NCBI GenBank assembly: GCA_030826915.1
Contig: JAUUDE010000046.1
Span: 1 to 51,610 of the forward strand
Origin: Thiomicrospira sp.
GTDB lineage: Bacteria; Pseudomonadota; Gammaproteobacteria; Thiomicrospirales; Thiomicrospiraceae
DNA length: 51,610 bases
Reading direction: 5' to 3'
This document shows, in pieces, positions 27,890 through 36,599 of this stretch (its first letter is position 1; each line of letters begins with the position of its first letter). The translations under genes and the position numbers were made by a program. Below the pieces are notes generated by a model. That model did not search any database and was not told the origin of the DNA. It saw nothing but the letters and a program-made list of their open reading frames with translations.

Positions 27890-29293
27890 ATGTCGCAATC
27901 AATCTCATCTACCGAAACTCGTATCGAAAAAGACAGCATGGGGAACTTAGAAGTTCCAATCAATGCTTTATATGGCGCTCAAACTCAGCGTGCTATCAAC
28001 AATTTTCCAATTAGTGGCATAGCCATGCCAAAAGCTTTTATTCAAGCCTTGTGCTATGTAAAGTTTGCCTGTTCTGACAGTAACCAAGAGCTTGGTTTAT
28101 TAAGTGAACAAAAAGCGGACGCGATTCAAACGGCTGCCAAAGAGGTCATTCAGGGAGATTTTTACCATCACTTCCCTATCGATATCTTCCAAACAGGTTC
28201 CGGAACCAGTACCAATATGAATGCCAATGAAGTATTGGCAAACTTAGCAAAAAAATTAACCGGCGTGGATGTTCATCCAAACGACGATCTTAATATGAGC
28301 CAAAGCTCTAACGACATTATTCCTACAACCACTCATGTTGCTGCATCGATTGCATTAGAGGAAACGCTTTTACCTGCACTGCAACACTTAGTTGAAGTCA
28401 TTGAAGATCGTCAGAATGAGTTAGCAGATGTGGTCAAAACAGGTCGCACCCACTTAATGGATGCCATGCCTGTCAAAATCAGCCAAGAATTAGGCGCATG
28501 GAAAGCTCAAATTACCGACAATATTGCACGTTTACGTGACACTCAAAAACGTATTCAAAAACTCCCTCAAGGTGGTACAGCGGTGGGTACAGGAATTAAT
28601 GCTGACCCTGAGTTTGGACGTTTAGTTGCCGCCAACTTATCCACCATTACTGCAATCGATTTTGAACCGATGGATAACTTATTTATTGGTTTAAGCACGC
28701 AAGATACGGCTCTTGAACTTAGCGGACAGTTAAATGTATTAGCGGCAAGCCTAATGAAAATTGCCAATGATTTACGCTGGATGAATTCGGGGCCACTAGC
28801 AGGCCTGGGTGAAATTCAACTACCTGCCTTACAACCTGGTAGCTCAATTATGCCTGGTAAAGTTAACCCAGTTATTCCTGAGGCGGTCTGTATGGTAGCC
28901 GCCCAAATCATGGGGAACCACACCGCTATCACGTTAGGTGCGCAATCAGGTAATTTTCAGTTAAATGTTATGCTACCTATGGTGGCTCATAACCTACTAC
29001 AAAGTATTGAAATTGCGGCAACCAGCTCTATTCAGCTTGCTGATTTAGCCATTAAAGGGTTTACTGTCAATGAAGCTCACATTCAAAAGGCGTTAGATAT
29101 TAACCCTATTCTGGTAACGGCGCTTAATAGAGTGGTTGGCTATGAGAAAGGTGCCGCCATTGCTAAAGAGGCTTATCGTTCGGCACGTCCTGTACTCGAT
29201 GTAGCCCTAGAAATGACTGATTTAGATAAAGCTACCTTAAAACAGTATTTAAACCCAGCATTATTAACCGAAGGCGGAAACCCTTCAATTTAA
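27890..29293 (+). CDS. fumC: Class II fumarate hydratase FumC
   Basis: Reversible hydration of fumarate to malate in the citric-acid cycle, iron-independent class. Diagnostic stretches are GSGTSTNMNANEVLA, the SSNDIIPT substrate site, TGRTHLMDA and the catalytic loop GSSIMPGKVNPVIPEA. Full length at 467 residues. No strong ribosome-binding site is seen before the ATG at 27890. A CAGGCCTG core (28800-28807) falls in the sequence for LAGLGE. It is followed after 63 bp by a thioredoxin gene on the same strand. Confidence 0.97.
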   Translation: MSQSISSTETRIEKDSMGNLEVPINALYGAQTQRAINNFPISGIAMPKAFIQALCYVKFACSDSNQELGLLSEQKADAIQTAAKEVIQGDFYHHFPIDIFQTGSGTSTNMNANEVLANLAKKLTGVDVHPNDDLNMSQSSNDIIPTTTHVAASIALEETLLPALQHLVEVIEDRQNELADVVKTGRTHLMDAMPVKISQELGAWKAQITDNIARLRDTQKRIQKLPQGGTAVGTGINADPEFGRLVAANLSTITAIDFEPMDNLFIGLSTQDTALELSGQLNVLAASLMKIANDLRWMNSGPLAGLGEIQLPALQPGSSIMPGKVNPVIPEAVCMVAAQIMGNHTAITLGAQSGNFQLNVMLPMVAHNLLQSIEIAATSSIQLADLAIKGFTVNEAHIQKALDINPILVTALNRVVGYEKGAAIAKEAYRSARPVLDVALEMTDLDKATLKQYLNPALLTEGGNPSI

Positions 29294-29356
29294 GACCGTC
29301 TCGAACAAAAGGTCTCAATTTAATCTATTTTCACGTAGAAAATTAAAGGAATACTC

Positions 29357-29731
29357 ATGGCAGTAATCAATTTAAAAACGGAACAATTTGAAGATACCAT
29401 TGCAAATAACGACATTGTCATTTTTGACTTCTGGGCAGAGTGGTGTGGCCCTTGTAAGCAGTTTGGTCCAGTATTTGAAGAAATCTCTGAAAAATATCCA
29501 GACATCGCGTTTTGTAAAGTAAACGTTGAAGAGGAAGAAGAACTTGCTGGCATGTTCCAAGTACGTTCAATTCCAACCCTTGTATTTATGCGTGAAAAAA
29601 TCGTGGTTTTCTCAAACCCCGGTGCGATCCCTGGAAATGCATTAGAAGAAGGAATTGGCCAACTACTAGAATTAGATATGGACAAAGTGCATGCTGATTT
29701 AGCCGAAGCCCAAGCGAAACAAGAAGGTTAA
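29357..29731 (+). CDS. Thioredoxin-like protein, CGPC active site
   Basis: A 124-residue cytoplasmic thioredoxin-fold protein with the classic active site WCGPCK (C30 and C33) and the cis-proline motif SIPTLVF. It differs from housekeeping TrxA in an acidic loop (VNVEEEEELAGMF) and a C-terminal extension of about 15 residues (KVHADLAEAQAKQEG). AAGGA lies seven bases ahead of the ATG. A hairpin follows at 29756. It could be the reductant of the peroxiredoxin elsewhere in the window, but that is guesswork. Confidence 0.9.
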   Translation: MAVINLKTEQFEDTIANNDIVIFDFWAEWCGPCKQFGPVFEEISEKYPDIAFCKVNVEEEEELAGMFQVRSIPTLVFMREKIVVFSNPGAIPGNALEEGIGQLLELDMDKVHADLAEAQAKQEG

Positions 29732-29755
29732 TTCTTACTTAGTCGACTACTTATT

Positions 29756-29787
29756 ATTGGATACAGGATTTTGCTTTTGTATCCAAT
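29756..29787 (+). terminator. Hairpin after thioredoxin gene
   Basis: ATTGGATACA and TGTATCCAAT form a perfect ten-base stem over a 12-base loop. The T-run after it is weak, so termination is likely but not certain. Confidence 0.6.
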
Positions 29788-29900
29788 GACCTTTCTCTCC
29801 TCTTCCGCTTAACCTCTAATTCTTGCAAACTTTTTCTTTCATTCAATCTAAATCTCCTATAATCAATCTAACTTAATCTAGAGATGATTGGACGTCACAA

Positions 29901-30776
29901 ATGACACAAGCTTTGCCTATTACCCAAATTTTACCCCCTGCAAATATTCTTATTACCGGTTGCTCAACAGGTATTGGGTACCAGTGCGCGCACCAACTGC
30001 ATGATATGGGATATAAGGTGATTGCCACCTGCCGTAAACAAGAGGATGTCACACGCTTAAATGAGCAAGGCATTACCTGTATTCAGCTTGATTTAGCCAA
30101 CAGTCAATCTATTGAATTCGCTTTAAAGCAGGTGTTATTAGAAACCGATGGAAAAATTGATGCTTTATTTAATAATGGTGCTTTTGGCTTGCCTGGTGCG
30201 GTCGAAGATTTAAGCCGTGCTGCAATGGAATATCAGTTTCAAACCAATGTATTTGGTACTCAAGAATTAACCAATGCCGTGGTTAAAATCATGCGCAAAC
30301 AAGGTTACGGAAAAATCCTTTATAACAGCTCTATTTTGGGCTTTGCTGCCATGCAATACCGTGGTGCATATAATGCAAGCAAATTTGCGATTGAAGGCTT
30401 TGCCGATACCCTAAGACTTGAAATCAAACAAGATAATATTCAGGTCAGCTTAATTGAACCAGGGCCAATACTGTCTGATTTTAGAAAAAATGCCTTTGAA
30501 CAATTTAAACGCTGGATTAACCTGGAAGAGAGCGCCCATAAAGAAAAGTATCAGGCTATGGTGAGTCGTTTAGAAACCGTTGGCCCAAGTGCGCCCTTTA
30601 CTTTAGGCCCAGAAGCCGTTACCAAATGTGTGATTCATGCCCTACAAAACGATAACGCTAAAATTCGTTATCGCGTCACTGTACCCACCATTGTATTTGC
30701 AGTTTTAAAACGACTGTTACCCAACCGTTTACTAGATATTCTGCTTATTAAAGCAGGTGGCGATGGTAAACGCTAA
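29901..30776 (+). CDS. Short-chain dehydrogenase/reductase (SDR) family oxidoreductase
   Basis: A 291-residue classical SDR. The NAD(P)-binding motif is LITGCSTGIGYQ (residues 17-28), the arginine in ATCRKQ suggests NADPH preference, the structural motif is NNGAFG, and the catalytic residues are the serine in YNSSILGF and YNASK. SLIEPGPILSDF matches the PG motif after the active site. The substrate is unknown; similarity in pattern is to SDRs acting on retinol/steroid-like or fatty substrates in bacteria, where assignment is unreliable. A terminator follows at 30800. Confidence 0.88.
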   Translation: MTQALPITQILPPANILITGCSTGIGYQCAHQLHDMGYKVIATCRKQEDVTRLNEQGITCIQLDLANSQSIEFALKQVLLETDGKIDALFNNGAFGLPGAVEDLSRAAMEYQFQTNVFGTQELTNAVVKIMRKQGYGKILYNSSILGFAAMQYRGAYNASKFAIEGFADTLRLEIKQDNIQVSLIEPGPILSDFRKNAFEQFKRWINLEESAHKEKYQAMVSRLETVGPSAPFTLGPEAVTKCVIHALQNDNAKIRYRVTVPTIVFAVLKRLLPNRLLDILLIKAGGDGKR

Positions 30777-30799
30777 ACTAGCTAGATTCCAGTTACAAA

Positions 30800-30827
30800 A
30801 AAGGCGCTTATCCAAATAAACGCCTTT
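30800..30827 (+). terminator. Terminator-like hairpin after SDR gene
   Basis: AAAGGCG-C-TTAT and ATAA-A-CGCCTTT pair over CCAA with one C/A mismatch. The final T-run is short (TTTGTC TT). Confidence 0.6.
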
Positions 30828-30889
30828 GTCTTAAAATGGAGGTTTGATTGCTTGTAATTAACAAACAGATAGCACCTTCTTTAATCACT

Positions 30890-31222
30890 CTAATCTTCAA
30901 AAACCATAGAATATGGACGAGCGATATCATCCATCACCTTAGTCAAACTAAAGGTTCTCACCTCTTCTATAAAACGCTGACCAGTGAAAAACACCTGTAA
31001 GGTAGGCAAACTTAAGACACCGTTTTGCGAACAAATATCGGTCGTAACGTGGCAATCGACATAAACCATTTTAATTTTTGGATAATGCCTTTCCATCAAT
31101 TCAATTAATTTCGGTTTAATTGCATGGCAAACATTACACTCTTTACCACCAAATAATATTAATAAACCGTCTTCAGATTGTTTTAAAGCATCCAATTCAT
31201 CTAATGTTTCAATGTTATGCAT
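30890..31222 (-). CDS. Thioredoxin-fold protein with CNVC motif
   Basis: A 110-residue thioredoxin-like protein. The redox motif is ECNVCHAIKPKL (C29 and C32), unusual for a thioredoxin in the residues between the cysteines, and the cis-proline motif is LSLPTLQVFF. No signal peptide is present, so it should be cytoplasmic. It lies on the minus strand downstream of rhlE, from which it is separated by a 26-bp perfect palindrome. Its redox partner is unknown. Confidence 0.85.
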   Translation of the reverse strand: MHNIETLDELDALKQSEDGLLILFGGKECNVCHAIKPKLIELMERHYPKIKMVYVDCHVTTDICSQNGVLSLPTLQVFFTGQRFIEEVRTFSLTKVMDDIARPYSMVFED

Positions 31223-31250
31223 ACTGGTTTCCTTATTTCAGTCTCCAAAC

Positions 31251-31276
31251 TAAAACAACCAGGCCTGGTTGTTTTA
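31251..31276. terminator. 26-bp perfect palindrome containing ACCAGGCCTGGT, after rhlE
   Basis: Thirteen bases beginning TAAAACAACC are followed directly by their complement. It starts five bases past the rhlE stop codon and ends in TTTTA on both strands, so it probably terminates rhlE. Member of the dispersed palindrome family (12-mer at 31258-31269). Confidence 0.75.
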
Positions 31277-31280
31277 AATC

Positions 31281-32567
31281 TTAATTACTGCTTCTAGGCT
31301 TTCTATTGCCTGATGGAGGCTTGTGACCTCTTTTCACCTCACCTGAACGTTGACCATCTTGATGATTCACTTTTGCTTTCTTCGGTTTTTTTGGCTTTTT
31401 CGGTTTAGGGTTTAATCTTGATTGCTTAAGTGGGTGTGTTGGTGTGTAACCTTCAAGTTCACGACGTTCTAATAACTCGCCAATAAAACGTTCAATGGCA
31501 AATAGCAGCTTATCCTCATCCGCAGAAACTAAAGAGACCGCTTCTCCCGTTGCACCAGCTCGGCCTGTACGCCCTATTCTGTGTACATAGTCCTCGGCAA
31601 CATTCGGTAAGTCATAGTTAACCACATGAGGTAATTGATCTATATCTAACCCTCGCGCTGCAATATCGGTTGCGACTAAGACTCGAATATCGCCCGACTT
31701 AAACTCAGCTAAGGCACGAGTTCTTGCTCCTTGGCTTTTATTACCATGAATAGCAGAAGCTTTAATGCCCACCGCTTCAAGTTGTTTAGCGATTTTATTT
31801 GCACCATGCTTGGTTCGACTAAAAACCAACACTTGTTGCCAGTTGTTATCCACAATTAAATCGATAAGCAGTTTGGTCTTGTGCCCTTTATCAACTGCGT
31901 AGATACATTGGTCAATTCTTTCAACAGTACTGTTTGGAGGTGTGACTGAAATTTCTACAGGGTTATTAACCAAGCCTTTTGCCAGCTTACGAATCTCTTC
32001 TGAAAACGTGGCTGAAAACAGTAAGTTTTGGCGATTTTTAGGCAACACCTTCATAATACGTTTTAAGTCATGAATAAAGCCCATGTCCAGCATTCTATCT
32101 GCTTCATCCAGCACTAAAACCTCAAGCTGATTAAACTTAATCGCATTTTGACCATATAAATCTAATAAACGTCCTGGCGTGGCAACCAGCACATCGGTTC
32201 CGCGTCTTAAGCGCATCATCTGAGGGTTTACTTTTACCCCACCAAATACCACGTCTGATTTTAGTTCTGTATGTTTACTGTATTGATAAACACTATCTTG
32301 AACCTGAGCCGCTAACTCACGAGTTGGCGTTAACACTAATGCACGAACTTGATTTGATTTAGGGCGCTCTCCGCCTAATAAACGTTGTAATACAGGCAAA
32401 GTAAAGCCAGCTGTTTTACCTGTACCTGTTTGTGCTGCCGCCATAACATCTCTGCCGCTAATAATGGCTGGAATGGCTTTTTCTTGTATGGGAGATGGCT
32501 TATCGTAACCCAGTTCGGTTACGGCTTTTAAGATAGGTTCTGATAACTCTAGAGAAGAAAAATCCAT
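31281..32567 (-). CDS. rhlE: DEAD-box RNA helicase, RhlE family
   Basis: ATP-dependent RNA helicase acting in ribosome assembly or RNA turnover. Motifs in order: Q motif ([10 protein letters not shown]), motif [10 protein letters not shown], Ia PTRELAAQV, motif [13 protein letters not shown], motif III SATFS, motif [14 protein letters not shown] and [10 protein letters not shown]. The C-terminal 50 residues are a basic, low-complexity tail ([13 protein letters not shown]) typical of RhlE-type proteins and likely to bind RNA. Length 428. The start is ATG 32567; a MITE-like element begins 74 bp upstream. Confidence 0.94.
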   Translation of the reverse strand: MDFSSLELSEPILKAVTELGYDKPSPIQEKAIPAIISGRDVMAAAQTGTGKTAGFTLPVLQRLLGGERPKSNQVRALVLTPTRELAAQVQDSVYQYSKHTELKSDVVFGGVKVNPQMMRLRRGTDVLVATPGRLLDLYGQNAIKFNQLEVLVLDEADRMLDMGFIHDLKRIMKVLPKNRQNLLFSATFSEEIRKLAKGLVNNPVEISVTPPNSTVERIDQCIYAVDKGHKTKLLIDLIVDNNWQQVLVFSRTKHGANKIAKQLEAVGIKASAIHGNKSQGARTRALAEFKSGDIRVLVATDIAARGLDIDQLPHVVNYDLPNVAEDYVHRIGRTGRAGATGEAVSLVSADEDKLLFAIERFIGELLERRELEGYTPTHPLKQSRLNPKPKKPKKPKKAKVNHQDGQRSGEVKRGHKPPSGNRKPRSSN

Positions 32568-32640
32568 AATATTACTCTTTGCTAGCTGGCAAAGAAAAGT
32601 AAATAGTCGACTCTAAATAGTCTTACGATATTTGCCATAA

Positions 32641-32799
32641 GAGATCTTTGCACAAGAAGGGCGCAAAAGAAAAATATGGAAAAACTTGTCTGATTGAGGC
32701 GAAAAATACAGCTAATAGCCAGCTATTAGCAAGGTTTTGAACGAAAATCAGGCGAATTTTAACTATTTTTATTTGTGAATCCTCTCGTGCAAAGGCCTC
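32641..32799 (+). mobile_element. MITE-like element, copy A (159 bp, TSD CATAA)
   Basis: A 159-bp non-coding element with imperfect terminal inverted repeats (GAGATCTTTGCAC at the left, GAGGCCTTTGCAC as the complement of the right), flanked by a perfect 5-bp direct repeat CATAA at 32636-32640 and 32800-32804. An internal 20-bp hairpin (GCTAATAGC, CA, GCTATTAGC) lies at 32711-32730. A second copy of identical length lies inverted at 34749-34907, differing at about 13 positions. No transposase is inside, so it must have been moved by one encoded elsewhere. Confidence 0.88.
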
Positions 32800-32891
32800 C
32801 ATAAATTTATAGTGCGTGTAGCTTACAGTAACAGAGCAATTAAAGCCATTAGATTAGCCTACCCATAATAGGAGTTTTGATATTTAACTAC

Positions 32892-32909
32892 GCAACCAGG
32901 CCTGGTTGC
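32892..32909. repeat. 18-bp perfect palindrome containing ACCAGGCCTGGT, upstream of yaiI
   Basis: GCAACCAGG meets CCTGGTTGC without spacer. It lies between MITE copy A and the YaiI gene, 90 bases upstream of the start. Together with the MITE it accounts for the 434-bp gap 32568-33001; no gene is seen there. Confidence 0.85.
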
Positions 32910-33001
32910 TTCTGTTTTTACGTTAATTTTAATGCCTCCAGGATTTAACACTGATTATGTTAAAATTCAGCGTAATTTTAATCCACCAAAAATAGGTATA
33001 T

Positions 33002-33454
33002 ATGAAGATTTGGGTCGATGCCGATGCGTGCCCTGTGGTAATCAAAGAAACCTTGTTTCGTGCTGCTAACCGAACGCAAACCTTAACCACATTGGTTGCC
33101 AATCATACAATGCGTATTCCGCCCTCACCTAATATTAAGTTTCAGCAGGTGGAACACGGATTTGATGTGGCTGACAATAAAATCGTTAAACAGCTAGAAA
33201 GTGGTGACCTATTAATTACCAGTGATATTCCACTTGCTGCCGAAGCCATTGAAAAAGGTGCAACCGTACTCAGCCCAAGAGGTGAGCTTTATACCGAATC
33301 AAATATTCGAGCACGTTTAAATATGCGGGATTTTATGGAAGGCTTGCGTAATAGCGGTGTAGAAGTGGGCGGCCCTAACGCATTAAGTCAAGCAGACAGA
33401 CAAGCGTTTGCAAACAAGCTAAATCGCTGGCTTAGCAAGGGAAGTGCTGATTAA
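33002..33454 (+). CDS. yaiI: YaiI/YqxD family protein (UPF0178)
   Basis: A 150-residue soluble protein of the UPF0178 family, predicted PIN-like or NYN-like from the N-terminal [13 protein letters not shown]; function is not established. Conserved blocks include [42 protein letters not shown] and [31 protein letters not shown]. The last codons and stop lie in the left arm of a 262-bp inverted-repeat element, so the C-terminus (after NRWLSK) may have been replaced or trimmed by that element. ATG 33002 follows AGGTATAT with weak ribosome-binding character. Confidence 0.9.
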   Translation: MKIWVDADACPVVIKETLFRAANRTQTLTTLVANHTMRIPPSPNIKFQQVEHGFDVADNKIVKQLESGDLLITSDIPLAAEAIEKGATVLSPRGELYTESNIRARLNMRDFMEGLRNSGVEVGGPNALSQADRQAFANKLNRWLSKGSAD

Positions 33455-33699
33455 ATAGCTTGGTTTCTGGGCAAGCCAAATTTTGAGCATCAAGGCGTTT
33501 TTTCACAAGCGTATGTGAATACGGCAAGAAAAAAACGCAGAGGCTGGGAATTTGGTTTATCCCCCTTCGGGCGGGACTTTAAAGGGGCTCCTTCGTTGTT
33601 AGGCTTCTTGACAAGGGCGAGCCATTGCCTGCAAAGTCCGCCTAGAACCTGTCCCCTTAAAGCTCCCGCAGAATCTCAAGCTAAGTAATCAGCACTTCC
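33438..33699. repeat. 262-bp inverted-repeat element at the end of yaiI
   Basis: The 24-base arms at 33438-33461 and 33676-33699 match at 22 positions in inverted orientation. Between them lie a further hairpin (GCGTTTTTTC ... GAAAAAAACGC with CGTAT/ATACG at the tip, about 33494-33537) and a GC-richer section with CCCCTTCGGGCGGGACTTT and AAAGTCCGCC that can pair in more than one way. The left arm overlaps the last four sense codons and the stop of yaiI. It reads as a non-coding repeat or structured-RNA-like insertion; no ORF of note is inside. Confidence 0.75.
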
Positions 33700-33754
33700 C
33701 AAGGTACAACAAACAAAACCTTATTCGTAATAAAGATATCAGGCTGTAACTAAG

Positions 33755-34696
33755 TTATAACCAAGCCGCGCCTCGAACTCCACTTGCATCACCAAACTTA
33801 GGTGGTCTTAACTGAGTATTAACCTCATCGCTAAAAACCCAGTTTTGCCAAATTTTAGGCACATCGGTATACAAACTTTCTACATTAGACATGCCGCCAC
33901 CCAACACAATCACATCTGGATCTATTACATTAATCACACTGGCTAAGCCTTTTGCTAGCCATACGGTGTAGGCTTCTAATTGCTGCTTTGCAGAAGCATC
34001 ACCTTGCTCGGCTAACGCAACAATCTCTTTTGCGGTCAATTTTTGTTGCGTGTTATATGTAAAATGATTTTGCAAACCAGAGCCCGACAAAAAAGTTTCA
34101 TTGCAACCTTTTAAACCGCAATAACACGGCATAGCAATGTCGTCTTCATTCATCCATGGCAATGGGTTATGTCCCCACTCCCCACCAATGGCATTAACGC
34201 CATTTAGAATTTGACCATTCACCACAATCCCTGCGCCACAACCCGTACCGATAATCGCACCAAATACCACATCCTCACCTTGCGCAGCGCCATCCATCGC
34301 CTCAGATAAAGCAAAACAATTAGCATCATTAGCAAGTTTAATCGGTCGATTTAAAGCCAACTCTAAATCCGCCTGTAAGTCTTCACCAATTAACCACACG
34401 GAATTTGCATTTTTTACCTTACCAGTTTTAGAAGAAATTGACCCTGGTATGCCAACACCAACCAAACCCTCAATTTCTTTAAAATTCATTGATTTTGCAG
34501 CCAGTATAGATTCAGCATCCAAAACCAGATTTGCAATTGCATTTACCGTCGCAGAATAGTCCCCTTTTGGTGTATCTACCCGCTTTTGATAAACGGTTTT
34601 AGCACTATTGATGTCAGCGTCTTTTTTTGAGGTTAACAAACCTATAATCTCAATTTTAGTACCGCCTAAATCAATACCAAAGCGTATTTGGGACAT
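33755..34696 (-). CDS. ROK-family sugar kinase (fructokinase/N-acetylglucosamine kinase-like)
   Basis: A 313-residue sugar kinase. The ATP-binding DLGGTKIE (residues 9-16), GVGIPGSIS, the catalytic LANDANCFA with its aspartate, and the zinc-binding EWGHNP ... CYCGLKGCNETFLSG cluster (one His, three Cys) define the ROK family. The substrate could be fructose, glucose, mannose or N-acetylglucosamine; the CGxxGC.E motif with no DNA-binding domain indicates a kinase, not a repressor. It stands between the inverted-repeat element and MITE copy B, without sugar-metabolism neighbours. Confidence 0.88.
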   Translation of the reverse strand: MSQIRFGIDLGGTKIEIIGLLTSKKDADINSAKTVYQKRVDTPKGDYSATVNAIANLVLDAESILAAKSMNFKEIEGLVGVGIPGSISSKTGKVKNANSVWLIGEDLQADLELALNRPIKLANDANCFALSEAMDGAAQGEDVVFGAIIGTGCGAGIVVNGQILNGVNAIGGEWGHNPLPWMNEDDIAMPCYCGLKGCNETFLSGSGLQNHFTYNTQQKLTAKEIVALAEQGDASAKQQLEAYTVWLAKGLASVINVIDPDVIVLGGGMSNVESLYTDVPKIWQNWVFSDEVNTQLRPPKFGDASGVRGAAWL

Positions 34697-34748
34697 ATTC
34701 TCTTCCTGTTAATCACTACCATTAAGCTTGTAATCTAAAACATTTATT

Positions 34749-34907
34749 GAAACCTCTGCATGAGAGGATTCAAAAATAAAAATAGTTAAAATTCGCCTGA
34801 TTTTCGTTCAAAACCTTGCTAATAGCTGGCTATTAGCTGCATTTTTCGCCTCAATCAGACAAATTTTTTCATATTTTTCTTTTGCGCCCCTCTCATGCAA
34901 AGGTCGC
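34749..34907 (-). mobile_element. MITE-like element, copy B (159 bp, TSD TTATT)
   Basis: Inverted second copy of the element at 32641-32799, same length, about 92% identical. Ends read GAAACCTCTGCATGAGAGG and, as complement, GCGACCTTTGCATGAGAGG. A perfect 5-bp duplication TTATT flanks it at 34744-34748 and 34908-34912. The right-hand duplication includes the stop codon of the extended methyltransferase frame. Confidence 0.88.
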
Positions 34908-34979
34908 TTATTTACGCAGATAAATTGTAAAATCGTTTTCTAAATAACCTTGTACTAATTCTACGTTCTCAGCAAACGA
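34908..34979 (-). pseudogene. C-terminal remnant of the methyltransferase beyond an in-frame TAA
   Basis: The methyltransferase frame stops at TAA 34982-34980, but the same frame continues for 23 sense codons (SFAENVELVQGYLENDFTIYLRK) to a TAA at 34910-34908. That sequence looks like a normal end of a class I methyltransferase (two beta strands around a loop). The internal TAA could derive from CAA (Gln). The final TAA is inside the target duplication of MITE copy B. Confidence 0.6.
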
Positions 34980-35594
34980 TTAACAAAATGTCACCATATC
35001 TTCAGCCATAAAACTTTGCAAATCTGGACGAGTTTTAACCCAAGCGTTTTGCTTATTTAACAAGTTAAAAGCGACACCTTTTGAACAAAAATTGTACATA
35101 TTTTGAATGACAGATTTTGCGTATTCACCCTGCTGCTCTGCTGTTCCTTCATTTTCCGTTTCCACCACCTCATTTAAAGCGCCGGACAACATCACGTAAT
35201 CAAACTGCCCCTTTTGAAAGGTAAAGTCGGCTAACTCACCTTCACTAATTTCAAGTTGTGGATGCATTGATTTTGCACCCATTACCATACTGGGTGAGAC
35301 ATCAATACCACAATAATCGGGAAAATAACCAAGACGTTCTAAATAAACAGAAAAATCGGCAAAACCGCAACCCACATCCAGTAAAGACCAAATCTCTTTT
35401 CTGAGTTTCATTGCCTTGGGAAGAATATCCGTTAAGGCTTTAAAGCGTATTTCTTGAATTTCACGGCTACTGCAATACAACGCTTTTGGTTGATAACCAT
35501 ATCGTTCTACCGAAACCTTATGACGAGTTTGAATGCGCTTACGTTGTTTATCAGACAACTTATTTACAGGAGGTGTAATAAACGTATCTGTCAT
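34980..35594 (-). CDS. Class I SAM-dependent methyltransferase, apparently truncated at the C-terminus
   Basis: The S-adenosylmethionine motif I is SLLDVGCGFADFSVYLERLG, with the acidic residue of motif II in YCGIDVSPSMV and motif IV FDYVMLSGALNEV. The upstream TTG at 35612 was not used: the ATG at 35594 overlaps the DUF455 stop in the arrangement ATGA, indicating translational coupling with that gene. The frame ends at a TAA that seems to be a nonsense mutation, since the frame continues with typical methyltransferase sequence for 23 codons. The substrate is unknown. The loss of the last strands would probably harm folding. Confidence 0.82.
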   Translation of the reverse strand: MTDTFITPPVNKLSDKQRKRIQTRHKVSVERYGYQPKALYCSSREIQEIRFKALTDILPKAMKLRKEIWSLLDVGCGFADFSVYLERLGYFPDYCGIDVSPSMVMGAKSMHPQLEISEGELADFTFQKGQFDYVMLSGALNEVVETENEGTAEQQGEYAKSVIQNMYNFCSKGVAFNLLNKQNAWVKTRPDLQSFMAEDMVTFC

Positions 35595-36391
35595 GAAAGC
35601 GTCTTTAACCAATTAATTTCTTCATCAGAAAAACCAGCCTCTTGTCGAGCTTCATAATTGAATGGCCCTTTTAAATCGCCATGATGATAGGTTTCGATAA
35701 TAAACTGAAATTGCTCAAAAGGATTCAAGTTTTGTTGTTCACACAAATAACGAAACCAGCGCGTGCCAACTTCTACATGACCAATCTCATCTCGAAGTAA
35801 AATCTTAAGAATCTCTACACCACGTTTATCACCAATAGAGCGTAATTTTTGAATCATAGGAGGCGTCACGTCTAGGCCACGTGCTTCAAGCGTTCTTGGT
35901 ACCAAAGCCATTCTAACTAGTGGGTCATGGTCGGTTTCAAAGGTTGTCATCCACAAACCATTATGAGCAGGAAAATCCCCATATTCATAACCCAAATGAG
36001 CTAGATGCTCACGAATCATCTGAAAGTGAAAAGACTCTTCCCCAGCAACACCTAACCAATCAAAATAGTAGTTTTTTGGCATATCTTGAAAACGATACAT
36101 TGCATCTAACGCAAGATTAATGGCATTAAACTCAATATGAGCAACAGAGTGCATTAAAGCAGCGTGTCCCTCTGGTGAACCTAAACGTCTTCTCGGTAGG
36201 TCTTTGGGTGAAACCAACTCTGGTTTATCAGGCCTACCAGGATCTGACAGTCTAACAACGGACTCTAAAGGTGTAAAATCAAAGACATCATTTGTCCAGT
36301 CTTCTTGGAGTCTGGCTAACATCTGCACCTTATTATTCAGACTCGTTTCCATCAGACAGCTAAAGACAGATTCAAATAGATTCTTTTGCAT
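35591..36391 (-). CDS. DUF455 family ferritin-like protein
   Basis: A 266-residue helical protein of the DUF455 group within the ferritin-like superfamily. Likely di-metal ligands are in SVAHIEFNAINLALD, EESFHFQMIREHL and LLRDEIGHVEVGTRW, three helices each supplying Glu/His. GYEYGDFPAHNGLWMTTFETDHDPLVRMALVPRTLEARG is the other conserved stretch (given here in pieces: GYEYGDFPAHNGLW, RMALVPRTLEARG). The family has no settled function; tRNA-modifying monooxygenase MiaE is a distant relative by fold. The methyltransferase gene overlaps its stop by four bases, suggesting a functional pair. Confidence 0.85.
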   Translation of the reverse strand: MQKNLFESVFSCLMETSLNNKVQMLARLQEDWTNDVFDFTPLESVVRLSDPGRPDKPELVSPKDLPRRRLGSPEGHAALMHSVAHIEFNAINLALDAMYRFQDMPKNYYFDWLGVAGEESFHFQMIREHLAHLGYEYGDFPAHNGLWMTTFETDHDPLVRMALVPRTLEARGLDVTPPMIQKLRSIGDKRGVEILKILLRDEIGHVEVGTRWFRYLCEQQNLNPFEQFQFIIETYHHGDLKGPFNYEARQEAGFSDEEINWLKTLS

Positions 36392-36552
36392 AGGACTCTT
36401 TATTTTTATTCATAACTTGGTTTTATAAGCTAATCTTTTATAAACTCTTGATAGTACACCAAGCAGCTTGAAGACCGTTTTTAAAACAACACTCACCAAA
36501 AATGCAGCCTAAGACAACTAAAAAAATAGCTGTAATCAAAACGTAAAAACAA

Positions 36553-36578
36553 AAAAACCGGCCATATGACCGGTTTTT
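36553..36578 (-). terminator. Rho-independent terminator of the small secreted protein gene
   Basis: AAAAACCGG and CCGGTTTTT form the stem over an eight-base loop, with seven Ts after it on the minus strand, 22 bases past the stop of the 118-residue gene. Confidence 0.9.
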
Positions 36579-36599
36579 AATACAAGCATTAAAACCAAA

